A stretch of 51,332 bases of DNA from Hyphococcus sp. (GTDB lineage Bacteria > Pseudomonadota > Alphaproteobacteria > Caulobacterales > Parvularculaceae), in assembly GCA_013002535.1 (NCBI GenBank), contig JABDJK010000098.1, positions 1 through 51,332 of the forward strand, in the 5' to 3' direction. The translations under genes were made by a program, and so were the position numbers. The notes under the pieces were generated by a model, which saw nothing but the letters and a program-made list of their open reading frames with translations, made no database searches and was not told the origin of the DNA. Within the stretch, counting starts at the first letter, position 1; the number at the start of each line of letters is the position of its first letter. This document shows, piece after piece, positions 1 to 9,335 of this stretch.

Positions 1-237
1 CACACCGAGCTAATCCTAGCGGCCGAGGAAGTGCTCTCCGCCCATGAGCGCGGCGAGACAAAATCCGTTTCCGCAGAGACGAAAGAGAAATTGGTGCTGC
101 TCCATGAAGTTGAACAGGAGATCGGCAAGACCGGATTGCTGGCGTTGCGGCCCCATCTCAAATTCAACCGCCATGAATTCTGGGAGCTTTATATGCTCGA
201 AAAAGAAGCCGGGTTCGCGCACCCGCGCGCGCATTAA
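1..237 (+). CDS. C-terminal part of an unidentified protein (5' end outside window)
   Basis: The reading frame is open from the first base and ends at TAA 235-237, giving at least 78 residues. The visible part is charged and probably helical, with the stretch KEKLVLLHEVEQEIGKTG followed by RPHLKFNRHEFWELY and ending in HPRAH. There is an internal ATG-like start around 31, but the frame continues upstream without a stop, so this is more likely the tail of a longer gene. I do not recognise the family. No terminator is evident before the converging fhs gene. Confidence 0.5.
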   Translation, partial: HTELILAAEEVLSAHERGETKSVSAETKEKLVLLHEVEQEIGKTGLLALRPHLKFNRHEFWELYMLEKEAGFAHPRAH

Positions 238-368
238 AACCGCCGCGTCACAACAGAGTCGCAATTCATTTTTTGAGCGCCCAACAGGTTTCCATCGCAA
301 TCATTATGATGTCAGTTTCGCTGATCAAATTGCTATTTTTTTTTAAATCAGCAACGCAAAGATTATCA

Positions 369-2069
369 CTACGCCAACCCGACGATCTCGCCGTTTTCAT
401 CAAGCCCAATATCGAGCGCGGCTGGCCTCCTCGGGAGACCCGGCATGGTCATGATATCGCCGCATACCGCGACGATGAATCCGGCGCCAGCCGCCAAACG
501 AGCCTCGCGCACTTCAAGCGTATGCCCGCTTACAGCGCCGCCTTTAGTTGGGTCCGTTGAAAAGCTGTATTGCGTCTTTGCGATGCAAACCGGCAAATTT
601 CCATAACCGAGCTTTTCAAATTCTTTGAGGCTGCGCGCTGCCGCGCCGCTATAGTCGACGCGGTCCGCGCGGTAGATTTCTTTGGCGACGGTTTCGATTT
701 TGCCAGTTAGCGGCGTATCGTCTTCATAAAGTAATTTTACGTCAGGCGCGCCCTCATCGAGCTGCTCTTTGACAGCAGCCGCAAGATCAGTTGCCCCATC
801 GCCGCCCGCTTCCCAGTGTTTGGCAATCGCACAGCGAACGTCCTGTTCTTTGCAAACGCGTTCGAGAACCGCAATTTCATCATCGGTATCTTTGACAAAG
901 TGATTGATCGCGACAACCGGAGTCAGGCCGTATTTCTTGAGGTTTTCAATGTGGCGAACAATGTTTACGCAACCTTTCTCAACAGCGTCGGTGTTGGGCG
1001 TGCCTAGTTCGTCTTTAGAAACGCCGCCTTGCATTTTCAACGCGCGAATGGTTGCAACGAGAACGACAGCGTCAGGCCGCAATCCGGAGTGACGGCACTT
1101 AATATCAAGAAACTTTTCAGCTCCAAGATCAGCGCCAAAGCCCGCCTCGGTCACCACAACGTCGGCGAGGCGTAACGCAGTCTGCGTCGCCATTACCGAA
1201 TTGCACCCATGGGCGATATTCGCAAACGGACCACCATGGATGAAAGCGGGGTTGTGCTCGATAGACTGAACGAGATTTGGTTGAAGCGCGTCTTTGAGAA
1301 GAACTGCCATGGCGCCGTCAGCGCCAATGTCGCGCGCCGTCACCGGCGTTTTGTCATATCGGCGAGCGACAATGATATCGCCCAGACGGCGCTGCAGATC
1401 TTTCAGGTCCGTCGCCAAACAAAGAATCGCCATAATCTCGGACGCAACGGTAATATCAAAGCCGGTCTCACGCGGCACGCCATGGGCGGGCCCGCCCATG
1501 CCAACGGTTATGTTGCGCAACGCGCGATCGTTCATATCAACGACGCGGCGCCAGGTTACACGGCGCGGATCAATATTTTCTTCGTTGCCCCATTGCAAAT
1601 GATTATCGACCATGGCCGCGAGCAACGAGTGCGCGGACGTGATTGCGTGGAAGTCGCCATTGAAATGGAGATTGATGTCTTCCATGGGAATGACTTGCGC
1701 GCGGCCGCCGCCAGCGGCGCCGCCTTTCATGCCGAAACACGGACCAAGTGATGGCTCGCGCAAACACACCATAGACTTAACGCCGATCTTGTTCAGGCCA
1801 TCGTTCAATCCAACCGATGTTGTCGTCTTACCCTCACCCGCCGTTGTCGGCGTGATCGCCGTAACGAGAATCAATTTTCCTTTTGGCCGGTCGCTTATTG
1901 ATTTGATGTAGTCGAGCGATACTTTCGCTTTGTAGTGCCCGTAGGGAACAAGCGCATCCGCCGGCACGTTGAGGCGTTCTTCAGCCAGCGGCAAAATCGG
2001 TTTCATAGACGCCGCGCGCGCAATTTCTATGTCTGGCGAGCCCGGCGGCGGCAATTCCTGATCGCTCAT
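369..2069 (-). CDS. fhs: Formate--tetrahydrofolate ligase
   Basis: ATP-dependent enzyme that joins formate to tetrahydrofolate to give 10-formyl-THF, in the cytoplasm. The 566-residue product has the usual family length. The ATP-binding loop is visible at about residues 73-83 ([12 protein letters not shown]), followed by the conserved glycine-rich MKGGAAGGG segment and the block [21 protein letters not shown]. The ATG at 2069 is preceded by GAAAGGA at a normal distance. It lies on the same strand as the formate dehydrogenase operon, separated from the MFS gene by about 210 bases, and folD is a few kb away. The context indicates that formate-derived one-carbon units feed the folate pool. Function is near certain from sequence identity to the family. 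Confidence 0.97.
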   Translation of the reverse strand: MSDQELPPPGSPDIEIARAASMKPILPLAEERLNVPADALVPYGHYKAKVSLDYIKSISDRPKGKLILVTAITPTTAGEGKTTTSVGLNDGLNKIGVKSMVCLREPSLGPCFGMKGGAAGGGRAQVIPMEDINLHFNGDFHAITSAHSLLAAMVDNHLQWGNEENIDPRRVTWRRVVDMNDRALRNITVGMGGPAHGVPRETGFDITVASEIMAILCLATDLKDLQRRLGDIIVARRYDKTPVTARDIGADGAMAVLLKDALQPNLVQSIEHNPAFIHGGPFANIAHGCNSVMATQTALRLADVVVTEAGFGADLGAEKFLDIKCRHSGLRPDAVVLVATIRALKMQGGVSKDELGTPNTDAVEKGCVNIVRHIENLKKYGLTPVVAINHFVKDTDDEIAVLERVCKEQDVRCAIAKHWEAGGDGATDLAAAVKEQLDEGAPDVKLLYEDDTPLTGKIETVAKEIYRADRVDYSGAAARSLKEFEKLGYGNLPVCIAKTQYSFSTDPTKGGAVSGHTLEVREARLAAGAGFIVAVCGDIMTMPGLPRRPAALDIGLDENGEIVGLA

Positions 2070-2283
2070 GGAATTTTCCTTTCAATTCCCCTTCGGCCTC
2101 AGTTCTGACTACCAGCGAAAAACGCCCTGAAATGCAGACCGATATTTCTTGATTTTGATTCTCGAAATTTTATCGAAATTCGCAGATTTGTCAGCGCATA
2201 CAGAGAATTATTTGTCAATCTAATCAAGGAATTGAGTGCTGCATCGCAGCAATTTGCACGACTGAAAGCCTTCGTAGCAGTAG

Positions 2284-3525
2284 CTAGTCGCTGACGTTTT
2301 CGTCGTCGCTTCTCGGATCGATCTCAAGCACAGCAGGCGTCGTTTTCGGGATGACGACATAGTCTTCTTGCTGATCCGCCGGCAGGGACTCACTGATGGC
2401 AAGTCGCACCAGTCCAAACAAGAATAAAAGAATGTGGATCGAACATGTGTACATGAACAATCCCGCTGGTCCGCTATACGACATCGCAAGCGGCGCCAAT
2501 ATCGGACCGGCGATAGAACCTGCTCCATAGACCAGCAAGAGCCCTGCGCTGACGATAACAAACTCATGGGATTCTGCATGGTCATTAGCGTGCGCCGCGC
2601 TGAGCCCGAATATCGACATACTGAAAGCGCCGAAGAATGCTGCGCTAATCAACATCGCGTCAGTCGATGTGCCGCCCAGTAAACCGAGGACGGCGCCGCT
2701 TGCGGCCGCGGCGAACGCCGTAGCGATCAATACTCGTCGCCGATCAAAGCGATCAGAGAGCATCCCAATCGGCCATTGCGCGAGGGCGCCGGCGATGATG
2801 GCAACGCTCATAAACGTCGCAATCATGGCGGTGCCAAACCCTAGCTGCACAACATAAACAGGCGCGATCGCCCAGAAGGCGCCGTTGGATAGCCCGACTG
2901 TCAGCGCGCCTGCGACAGCGAATGGCGAAACCGCAATCAGTTTTCGGAGATTGAGCTTGGCTTGCGTCAACGGTTCCGGCGTCGTCGATTTCGTCATTGC
3001 GATCGGCACAATCGACAAACAAATCAGGATGGCGACAAGCGAGAACAGCGAAAAGCCTGATGGATCAGCCGCTGTCAGCAAAAACTGCCCGATGGTCATC
3101 GCCGACAAATCAACGATGCGATAAACGGATAATACCTGGCCGCGGTTTTCATTGTTGGTGCGTTCATTGATCCAGCTCTCGATGATCATGTAGAGGCCAG
3201 CGAACGCAAAACCGGTGACGACGCGAAGCGCCACCCAGACAACGACCTCGATTGAGAGTGCATAAGCGAGCGCGGCGGACGCGGCGAGCGCTGAAAGCGC
3301 CGCAAAGGCGCGGATGTGCCCTGCGCGTGCAACCATTGCCGGGGCCATGACGCACCCGGCGACAAAGCCCGCGTAATAGCCGGACGAAATGAGGCCAATG
3401 ATCGGAAGCGAGAACCCTTCAATATTGGCCCGAACAGAAACAAGCGTACCCTGAAGACCGCCGCCGGCGAGCAAAATGCCGGCAGAGATCAGCAACGCCG
3501 CCAAAGACAACAACATCCGCTGCAT
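2284..3525 (-). CDS. MFS transporter, YcaD-like
   Basis: A polytopic inner-membrane protein of about 413 residues with roughly twelve hydrophobic segments. The loop after the third or fourth segment reads IESWINERTNNENRGQVLS, close to the signature of the YcaD-type MFS group, and the mid-loop has PIGMLSDRFDRRRVL, the classical MFS A-like motif. ATG 3525 has AGGTG about 7 bases upstream. A GTG three codons earlier is also possible. The gene begins about 32 bases after fdhD ends, so it is probably the last gene of the formate dehydrogenase operon. Substrate is unknown. Formate or another one-carbon compound is only a contextual guess, and the family is not a known formate channel. Confidence 0.85.
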   Translation of the reverse strand: MQRMLLSLAALLISAGILLAGGGLQGTLVSVRANIEGFSLPIIGLISSGYYAGFVAGCVMAPAMVARAGHIRAFAALSALAASAALAYALSIEVVVWVALRVVTGFAFAGLYMIIESWINERTNNENRGQVLSVYRIVDLSAMTIGQFLLTAADPSGFSLFSLVAILICLSIVPIAMTKSTTPEPLTQAKLNLRKLIAVSPFAVAGALTVGLSNGAFWAIAPVYVVQLGFGTAMIATFMSVAIIAGALAQWPIGMLSDRFDRRRVLIATAFAAAASGAVLGLLGGTSTDAMLISAAFFGAFSMSIFGLSAAHANDHAESHEFVIVSAGLLLVYGAGSIAGPILAPLAMSYSGPAGLFMYTCSIHILLFLFGLVRLAISESLPADQQEDYVVIPKTTPAVLEIDPRSDDENVSD

Positions 3526-3557
3526 AGTCCGCACCTGAAGTAAAAGTGGTTTTGCAG

Positions 3558-4346
3558 TTACCCAGTAATATCAACGACGCCATCGGGGCCGCGCGCGTAG
3601 AGCGCCATATTGGCTTCCGCCGCTTTCCGCAAGGCGAAATCTGTCGGCGCCGAAATTGTCGCAAGGGCGGTGACGCCAAGCGCCGCTGACTTTTGCACCA
3701 GCTCATAAGAACACCGGGACGACAAGACGACAAATCCACCTTTCATATCGGCGCCGGCGAGCGCCATCGCGCCGAGCAGTTTATCGAGCGCATTGTGCCG
3801 GCCGACATCCTCGCGGGCGAGTTGAATGTCGCCGTAAAGATTCGCCCACGCCGCGGCGTGTACAGTACGCGTGCGATTATTAATCGGTTGATGATCGCCA
3901 AGCGACGCGAATGCCGCTGCAACCGCTTCGTGCTTGAGGGATATTTTTTCCGCGGTGACTCTCGGCAAAGGGTCGAACAATTCATCGGCGTTTTCGAGGC
4001 CGCAAAGCCCGCAACCGACATTGCCCGGCAGGGTCCGCCGGCGCTGGCGAACATCGAGACGTTTAAGACGCGCATCCTCAATCTTTAACCTGAGATCGGC
4101 GCCTCGATCAGACCAATTAATATCGAGCGCTTTAATCTCATCAACGCTATCGACGATTTTCTCCGTCAGCGAAAATCCAACAGCGAAGTCTGTAATGTCC
4201 TGCGGCGTCGCCAACATCACTGCATAGTTGCGTCGGTTATAGACTATGGCGACAGGCGTTTCTTCTGGGATGGCCCACTTTCCATCGGTGACGGAATGCT
4301 CGACATCCGTTGGCGGCGGCGCGCCGGTTTCATTTACCGGAAACAC
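3558..4346 (-). CDS. fdhD: Formate dehydrogenase accessory sulfurtransferase FdhD
   Basis: FdhD passes sulfur from a cysteine desulfurase to the molybdenum cofactor and is required for formate dehydrogenase activity. The 262-residue protein carries the essential CxxC as GCGLCG, the central segment RTRTVHAAAW, and DVGRHNALDKLLG, all hallmarks of the family. The start is GTG at 4344-4346, overlapping the TAG stop of fdsA by one base (TAGTG), which indicates translational coupling to its client enzyme. It corresponds to fdsC in the fdsGBACD operons of other Proteobacteria. No fdsD-like small gene follows. The next gene is the MFS transporter. Confidence 0.95.
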   Translation of the reverse strand: MFPVNETGAPPPTDVEHSVTDGKWAIPEETPVAIVYNRRNYAVMLATPQDITDFAVGFSLTEKIVDSVDEIKALDINWSDRGADLRLKIEDARLKRLDVRQRRRTLPGNVGCGLCGLENADELFDPLPRVTAEKISLKHEAVAAAFASLGDHQPINNRTRTVHAAAWANLYGDIQLAREDVGRHNALDKLLGAMALAGADMKGGFVVLSSRCSYELVQKSAALGVTALATISAPTDFALRKAAEANMALYARGPDGVVDITG

Positions 4347-7186
4347 TACTCCGCCGGAACAGTTTCGATCCTGCGCATCCCCGGCGTCTCCTCCTCATAG
4401 GCGTTTTGCCAATCAGATTTATGGTTCGCAGGCGCCACTTCCACTGCGGTCACTTTATACTCGGGGCATTGCGTCGCCCAGTCAGACAATTCGGTGGTTA
4501 CGACATTGGCGCCAGTCTCGGGGTGGTGGAATGTCGTATAAACGACACCCGGCTGCATGCGTTCGGAAATTTTCGCACGCACCGCCGTCTCGCCCTTGCG
4601 CGAGCGGATCGATACCCATTGCCCTTCGCGGATGCCACGGGTTTCTGCGTCGCTTGGGTGGATTTCAAGAACGTCTTCTTCCCACCAGTCGACATTATCT
4701 GTGCGCCGTGTCTGCGCGCCGACATTATATTGCGAGAGAATACGCCCCGTCGTCAGAATCAATGGGAATTTTCGATTGGTTTTCTCCTCCGTCGGCACAT
4801 ATTCGGTCATAACAAAGAGACCCTTGCCGCGGACAAATTCATCCACATGCATAATCGGCGTCCCGTCCGGCGCATCGTCATTGCACGGCCATTGCACCGA
4901 GCCTTTTTCATCAAGCGATTTAAACGAGACATTTCTAAAAGACGGCGTCAGCGCCGCGATCTCATCCATAATGTCCGATGCTGATTCATGCCCCATTTCG
5001 TAGCCAAGCGCGCGCGCCAAATCTTGCGTGACTTCCCACTCTTCCTTGCCGGTCTGCGACTTCATCACCGGTCGCACGCGATTGATCCGCCGTTCGGCAT
5101 TGATGAATGTTCCGTCTTTTTCAAGGAATGAGGTTCCGGGTAAAAAAACGTGGGCGAAGCGCGCGGTTTCATTCAGGAATAGGTCTTGTATGATCAAAAT
5201 ATCGAGCGCCTTCATCGCTGCTTCGACATGATGGGTATTGGGGTCAGACTGGGCGACGTCTTCGCCCTGAATATACATGCCTTTGAAAGTTCCGGCGCAG
5301 GCTTCGTCAAACATGTTCGGGATGCGGTAGCCCGGCTCTGCGTCCATCTCGACATTCCAGGCTTTCTCAAACAGTCCGCGCGCATCATCATCGCCGACCG
5401 GACGATAGTCAGAAAGTTCGTGCGGGAACGATCCCATATCGCACGAGCCCTGAACATTGTTTTGTCCACGCAGCGGATTCACGCCGACCCCGCGCCGACC
5501 GATGTTCCCGGTCGCCATGGCGAGGTTCGCCATGCCCATGACCATGGTCGAGCCTTGTGAGTGTTCGGTAACGCCAAGACCATAATAGATCGCGGAATTC
5601 CCGCCGGTTGCGTAAAGGCGTGCGGCGGCGCGAATTTCTTCCGCCGGAACACCACTGATTTTGGCCACTGCTTCCGGAGAATTTTCCTCGCCCTTGATAA
5701 AGTCGAACCATTCCTTGAAGGACCGCAGATCGCATCGATCTTTGACGAATGCTTCGTCGAGCAGACCTTCGGTCGCAGCGACATGGGCGAAGGCATTGAT
5801 CAGCGCAACGTTAGTGCCGGGCAATAATGGCAGATGATGCTCCGCTTCGATATGCGGCGTGCGCACGAGATCAATCGCGCGCGGGTCGGCGACGATCAAT
5901 TTAGCGCCCTGCCGCAAGCGGCGTTTCATCTGTGACGCGAACACCGGATGCGCATCTGTTGGGTTGGCGCCAATAACCACAATGACATCGGCTTTTTCGA
6001 CACTGTCGAAATCCTGCGTGCCTGCAGAGGTGCCGTAGGTCTGTTTCAGGCCATAGCCAGTCGGCGAGTGACAAACCCGGGCGCAAGTATCGATATTGTT
6101 GTTTGCGAATGCTGTGCGAACAAGTTTTTGAACGAGCCACACCTCCTCCGCCGTACAGCGCGACGACGTTATCGCGCCGACTGACTTGCGGCCATATTTC
6201 TTTTGCGTCGCCGTCAAACGATCCGCCGCAAACTCGATCGCTTCTTTCCAGGAAACTACTTTCCAAGGATCGGTGATCTTTTCGCGGATCATCGGATCGG
6301 TGATACGCTCCTTGTGCGTCGCATAGCCGAATGCAAATCGACCTTTGACGCAGGAATGACCGTGATTGGCTTTTCCATCTTTATGCGGTGTCATGCGGAC
6401 GACTTGATCACCCTTGATCTCCGCTTTGAATGAGCAGCCAACGCCGCAATAAGCGCAGGTCGTTAGCACCGTGCGATCCGGCACGCCGTGTTCGATGACC
6501 CCTTTCTCCTGCAACGTGTCCGTTGGACAGGCTTGGACACAGGCGCCGCAGGAGACACATTCAGAATCGAAAAAGTCCTCGCCCATGGACGCGGCAACGC
6601 GGCTTTCAAAGCCCCTACCCTCAATCGTCAGCGCAAGCGTCCCTTGCACTTCGTCACAGGCGCGCACGCAGCGCGAACAAACGATGCACTTTTCGGGATT
6701 GTAGGTGAAGTAAGGATTGCTCTCGTCTTTAGCTAGATCGAAATGATTGTCGCCCTCATAACCATAGCGCACTTCGCGCAAGCCAACAGCACCGGCCATA
6801 TCCTGTAATTCGCAATCGCCATTATCGGCGCAAGTGAGGCAATCGAGCGGATGGTCGGAAATATAAAGTTCCATCACACCCCGGCGCAGTTTCGCCAAAC
6901 GATCATTTTGCGTCGTGATTTTCATGCCGTCTTCCACCGGCGTCGTGCAGGAGGCAGGCGCGCCGCGACGGCCTTCAATCTCGACCAAACATAATCGGCA
7001 GGAGCCGAACGCCTTGACGGAATCCGTTGCACAAAGTTTTGGGACAGACAGCCCGAGCTCGTTCGCAGCACGCATTACTGACGTGCCTTCGGGAACGGTT
7101 ACGGTGAATCCGTCGATCTCCGCCGTGACGGTTTTCTCGGCTTCGATTTTCGGTGTTCCAAAATCTTTTTCACGTAATAAGGCCAT
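4346..7186 (-). CDS. fdsA: NAD-dependent formate dehydrogenase, molybdenum catalytic subunit
   Basis: Catalytic alpha subunit (946 aa) of a soluble FdsABG-type dehydrogenase oxidising formate to CO2. Ligands visible in order are a 2Fe-2S site (C52, C63, C66, C80), a His-Cys3 4Fe-4S site (H112, C116, C119, C125), two ferredoxin-type 4Fe-4S clusters (C167/170/173/177 and C210/213/216/220), and a proximal 4Fe-4S site (C244, C247, C251, C279). The molybdenum ligand is a normal cysteine, C372 in ARVCHSPT, not selenocysteine. The rest is the bis-MGD binding fold with a C-terminal molydopterin dinucleotide-binding domain. ATG 7186 follows fdsB by 19 bases. Electrons pass through these clusters to the FMN of FdsB and then to NAD. 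Confidence 0.97.
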   Translation of the reverse strand: MALLREKDFGTPKIEAEKTVTAEIDGFTVTVPEGTSVMRAANELGLSVPKLCATDSVKAFGSCRLCLVEIEGRRGAPASCTTPVEDGMKITTQNDRLAKLRRGVMELYISDHPLDCLTCADNGDCELQDMAGAVGLREVRYGYEGDNHFDLAKDESNPYFTYNPEKCIVCSRCVRACDEVQGTLALTIEGRGFESRVAASMGEDFFDSECVSCGACVQACPTDTLQEKGVIEHGVPDRTVLTTCAYCGVGCSFKAEIKGDQVVRMTPHKDGKANHGHSCVKGRFAFGYATHKERITDPMIREKITDPWKVVSWKEAIEFAADRLTATQKKYGRKSVGAITSSRCTAEEVWLVQKLVRTAFANNNIDTCARVCHSPTGYGLKQTYGTSAGTQDFDSVEKADVIVVIGANPTDAHPVFASQMKRRLRQGAKLIVADPRAIDLVRTPHIEAEHHLPLLPGTNVALINAFAHVAATEGLLDEAFVKDRCDLRSFKEWFDFIKGEENSPEAVAKISGVPAEEIRAAARLYATGGNSAIYYGLGVTEHSQGSTMVMGMANLAMATGNIGRRGVGVNPLRGQNNVQGSCDMGSFPHELSDYRPVGDDDARGLFEKAWNVEMDAEPGYRIPNMFDEACAGTFKGMYIQGEDVAQSDPNTHHVEAAMKALDILIIQDLFLNETARFAHVFLPGTSFLEKDGTFINAERRINRVRPVMKSQTGKEEWEVTQDLARALGYEMGHESASDIMDEIAALTPSFRNVSFKSLDEKGSVQWPCNDDAPDGTPIMHVDEFVRGKGLFVMTEYVPTEEKTNRKFPLILTTGRILSQYNVGAQTRRTDNVDWWEEDVLEIHPSDAETRGIREGQWVSIRSRKGETAVRAKISERMQPGVVYTTFHHPETGANVVTTELSDWATQCPEYKVTAVEVAPANHKSDWQNAYEEETPGMRRIETVPAE

Positions 7187-7205
7187 AATACCCTCGCATC
7201 AGCGT

Positions 7206-8741
7206 TTACCCGCCGAAATCCTCCGGGAAATGCCGGACGGCGCTTCTGACAGGCATGGGGGTTAGCCCGCCCATGGCGCAGAGCGATCCGTCGACCATAA
7301 GATCGCATAAATCTTCCAGAATTGCCAAATTTTCAGTTCGATTTTCACCGTTAATGATCTTGTCGATTGTTTCCTTGCCGCGAACCGCGCCAATCCTGCA
7401 TGGCGTACACTTGCCGCAACTTTCAATCTCGCAAAATTCCATGGCGAAACGCGCCTGCTTCGCCATATCGACGCTGTCGTTGAACACAACGATGCCGCCA
7501 TGACCAAGCATGGCGCCGGCCTCGGCCAACGCTTCGTAATCCATCGCAATGTCAAATTGCGACGCGGGCACATAGGCGCCAAGCGGCCCACCCGCCTGCA
7601 CTGTGCGCACCGGTTTGCCGCTGCGTGTTCCGCCGCCGAAGTCTTCGATCAGCTCACGGAGCGTAACGCCAAAAGCCTTTTCGACGAGGCCGCCCCGCGC
7701 AATATCGCCCGCCAACTGAAAGGCTTGCGTACCGCGCGACCTGCCCATACCGAAATCTTTGTAGTGCGCCGCCCCCTTTGCAATAATCTCGGGCACGGCG
7801 GCGAGCGTTAGGACGTTGTTGACGATGGTCGGCTTGCCGAAGAGCCCGCTGATCGCCGGGATCGGCGGTTTCACCTTCACCTGCCCGCGCTTGCCCTCAA
7901 GGCTTTCGAGCATCGAGGACTCCTCGCCGCAAATGTAAGCGCCCGCGCCCATGCGTAAATGTAGCTTGAACCGCGGCGATCCATCATCGTTTCTGCCGGA
8001 GAGCCCCGCTTCTTCCCACAGCGTTATCGCTTTGCGAAGCGTTGCTGCGGCGTGCGGATATTCTGAGCGCAAATAAATATACCCTTCGCTGGCGCCGACT
8101 GCGAGAGCGGCGATCACCATGCCTTCGATAAGACAGAAAGGATCGCCCTCTATCAGAATGCGATCGGCGAAGGTGCCGCTGTCGCCTTCATCAGCGTTAC
8201 AGCAAATATATTTCTGGTCGGCGGTTTGCGCCGCCGCCGTCTTCCATTTTATACCGGTCGGAAACCCTGCGCCGCCGCGCCCGCGCAGGCCGGATTCTGT
8301 GACTTCCGCGACAATGTCAGCACGGTCCATTTTGAGCGCCTTGCCTAATCCGGCAATACCGCCATGCGCTTCATAATCTTTAAGGCTTAACGGATCGATG
8401 ACGCCGCAACGCGCGAACGTCAGTCGTTCCTGTTTAGCGAAATACGGAATTTCTTTCGCGGCCCCGTGGCCAAGTTTGTGCTCTCCGCCCTTATGGAACG
8501 ACGCGTTAAACAAAGATGCAACATCACCGGGCTCGACCGGCCCATAAGCGACGCGGCCCTTCGACGTTTCAACTTCAATCAATGGCTCCAGCCAAAGCAT
8601 GCCGCGCGTACCAGTGCGCACGAGATCAATTTCAATATTGCGTTTTGCTGCTTCGGCAGCAATGGCAGCGGCGACATCATCAGCGCCGACGGAGAGCGCC
8701 GCAGCATCGCAAGGCGCGAATATTTTCACGCGGTCCGCCAC
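7206..8741 (-). CDS. fdsB: NAD-dependent formate dehydrogenase, FMN/NADH-binding subunit
   Basis: Beta subunit (511 aa from the start chosen) that takes electrons from FdsA and reduces NAD. It is NuoF-like, with NADH-binding GLRGRGGAGFPTG, FMN-binding CNADEGDSGTFADR, and the 4Fe-4S site ESCGKCTPCRIG near the C-terminus. A thioredoxin-like segment precedes the NuoF core. The frame is open upstream to 8840, but that part lies inside fdsG. I place the start at GTG 8739-8741, which overlaps the fdsG TAG stop by one base (TAGTG) and gives the expected N-terminus MADRVKIFAPCD. Position second in fdsG-fdsB-fdsA-fdhD matches known operons. Confidence 0.96.
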   Translation of the reverse strand: MADRVKIFAPCDAAALSVGADDVAAAIAAEAAKRNIEIDLVRTGTRGMLWLEPLIEVETSKGRVAYGPVEPGDVASLFNASFHKGGEHKLGHGAAKEIPYFAKQERLTFARCGVIDPLSLKDYEAHGGIAGLGKALKMDRADIVAEVTESGLRGRGGAGFPTGIKWKTAAAQTADQKYICCNADEGDSGTFADRILIEGDPFCLIEGMVIAALAVGASEGYIYLRSEYPHAAATLRKAITLWEEAGLSGRNDDGSPRFKLHLRMGAGAYICGEESSMLESLEGKRGQVKVKPPIPAISGLFGKPTIVNNVLTLAAVPEIIAKGAAHYKDFGMGRSRGTQAFQLAGDIARGGLVEKAFGVTLRELIEDFGGGTRSGKPVRTVQAGGPLGAYVPASQFDIAMDYEALAEAGAMLGHGGIVVFNDSVDMAKQARFAMEFCEIESCGKCTPCRIGAVRGKETIDKIINGENRTENLAILEDLCDLMVDGSLCAMGGLTPMPVRSAVRHFPEDFGG

Positions 8742-9199
8742 TATGCGTCGCCCAATCGCGCAACAATTTCTTTCAGTTTTTCCGGCGTCACCCGCGCGTG
8801 CAATTCGGCATCGACCATCGCCGCAGGACCGAGTGCACAATTGCCTAGGCAGTACACCGTCGTCACCGCAACATCGTCATTTCCGTTGAACATCTCTTCG
8901 ACCTTTGGGGCGAGCTCTTCCGATCCCACCGCCTGACAGGCTTCCGCACGGCAAAGGCGAACAATGTGTTTCGCCGGGGCCTTGCGATGGTAATCATGAT
9001 AAAAACTTGCGACGCCATGGATTTCTGCGCGCGAGATATTGAGCGCGTCCGCAACCGTGCGCAGCGCCGCGTCGCTTAAGTACCCGTCAGCAGCCTGCAC
9101 ACCATGCAACACTTCCAACAAGGCGTCCGGCTTATTTTTGTGCGCTGCGCAAATTTCCCGCGCGCCCGGATGATCAAGCTTGTCAATTAGTTTCGTCAT
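8741..9199 (-). CDS. fdsG: NAD-dependent formate dehydrogenase, 2Fe-2S gamma subunit
   Basis: NuoE-like subunit (152 aa) holding a thioredoxin-fold 2Fe-2S cluster. Ligand cysteines are seen in RLCRAEACQ and in VYCLGNCALGP. The N-terminal helical half contains GVQAADGYL and the conserved EIHGVASFYHDY. It is the first gene of the formate dehydrogenase operon. The ATG at 9199 is preceded by GAAGAGCGAGCA on the minus strand, a modest ribosome site. The stop overlaps the GTG of fdsB. About 136 bases separate it from the Ldh-family gene upstream, which must contain the operon promoter. No fdsR-type regulator gene is adjacent. Confidence 0.95.
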   Translation of the reverse strand: MTKLIDKLDHPGAREICAAHKNKPDALLEVLHGVQAADGYLSDAALRTVADALNISRAEIHGVASFYHDYHRKAPAKHIVRLCRAEACQAVGSEELAPKVEEMFNGNDDVAVTTVYCLGNCALGPAAMVDAELHARVTPEKLKEIVARLGDA

Positions 9200-9292
9200 T
9201 GCTCGCTCTTCATATCACACCGCGTTCATATGCGGAATCGAATTGCCGACCCAAGCTATTAAAAATATTGCTGAATTCGCATCAAATATTCG

Positions 9293-9304
9293 CCCTATAT
9301 AGGG
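9293..9304. promoter_or_regulatory. Perfect 12-bp palindrome upstream of fdsG
   Basis: CCCTATATAGGG is an exact dyad in the 136-base gap between the Ldh-family gene and fdsG, about 95 bases before the fdsG start. It could be a regulator operator for the formate dehydrogenase operon or part of the transcription end of the upstream gene. It lacks a T-run, so an intrinsic terminator is unlikely. The assignment rests on symmetry and position only. Confidence 0.3.
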
Positions 9305-9335
9305 AATGGCGCAATTGTTTTCGCAGCTGCAATAT

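Noticed and set aside
1209-1751. 180-codon plus-strand ORF
   Set aside because: It lies fully antisense to fhs, whose protein sequence is strongly conserved. The antisense product has no recognisable domain.
2236-2255. Hairpin TGCTGC-ATC-GCAGCA as a terminator after the MFS gene
   Set aside because: There is no T-run on either strand and the stem is only 6 bp.
8742-8840. 33-residue N-terminal extension of fdsB
   Set aside because: It overlaps the conserved end of fdsG in another frame. GTG 8741 gives the expected N-terminus and a TAGTG junction.
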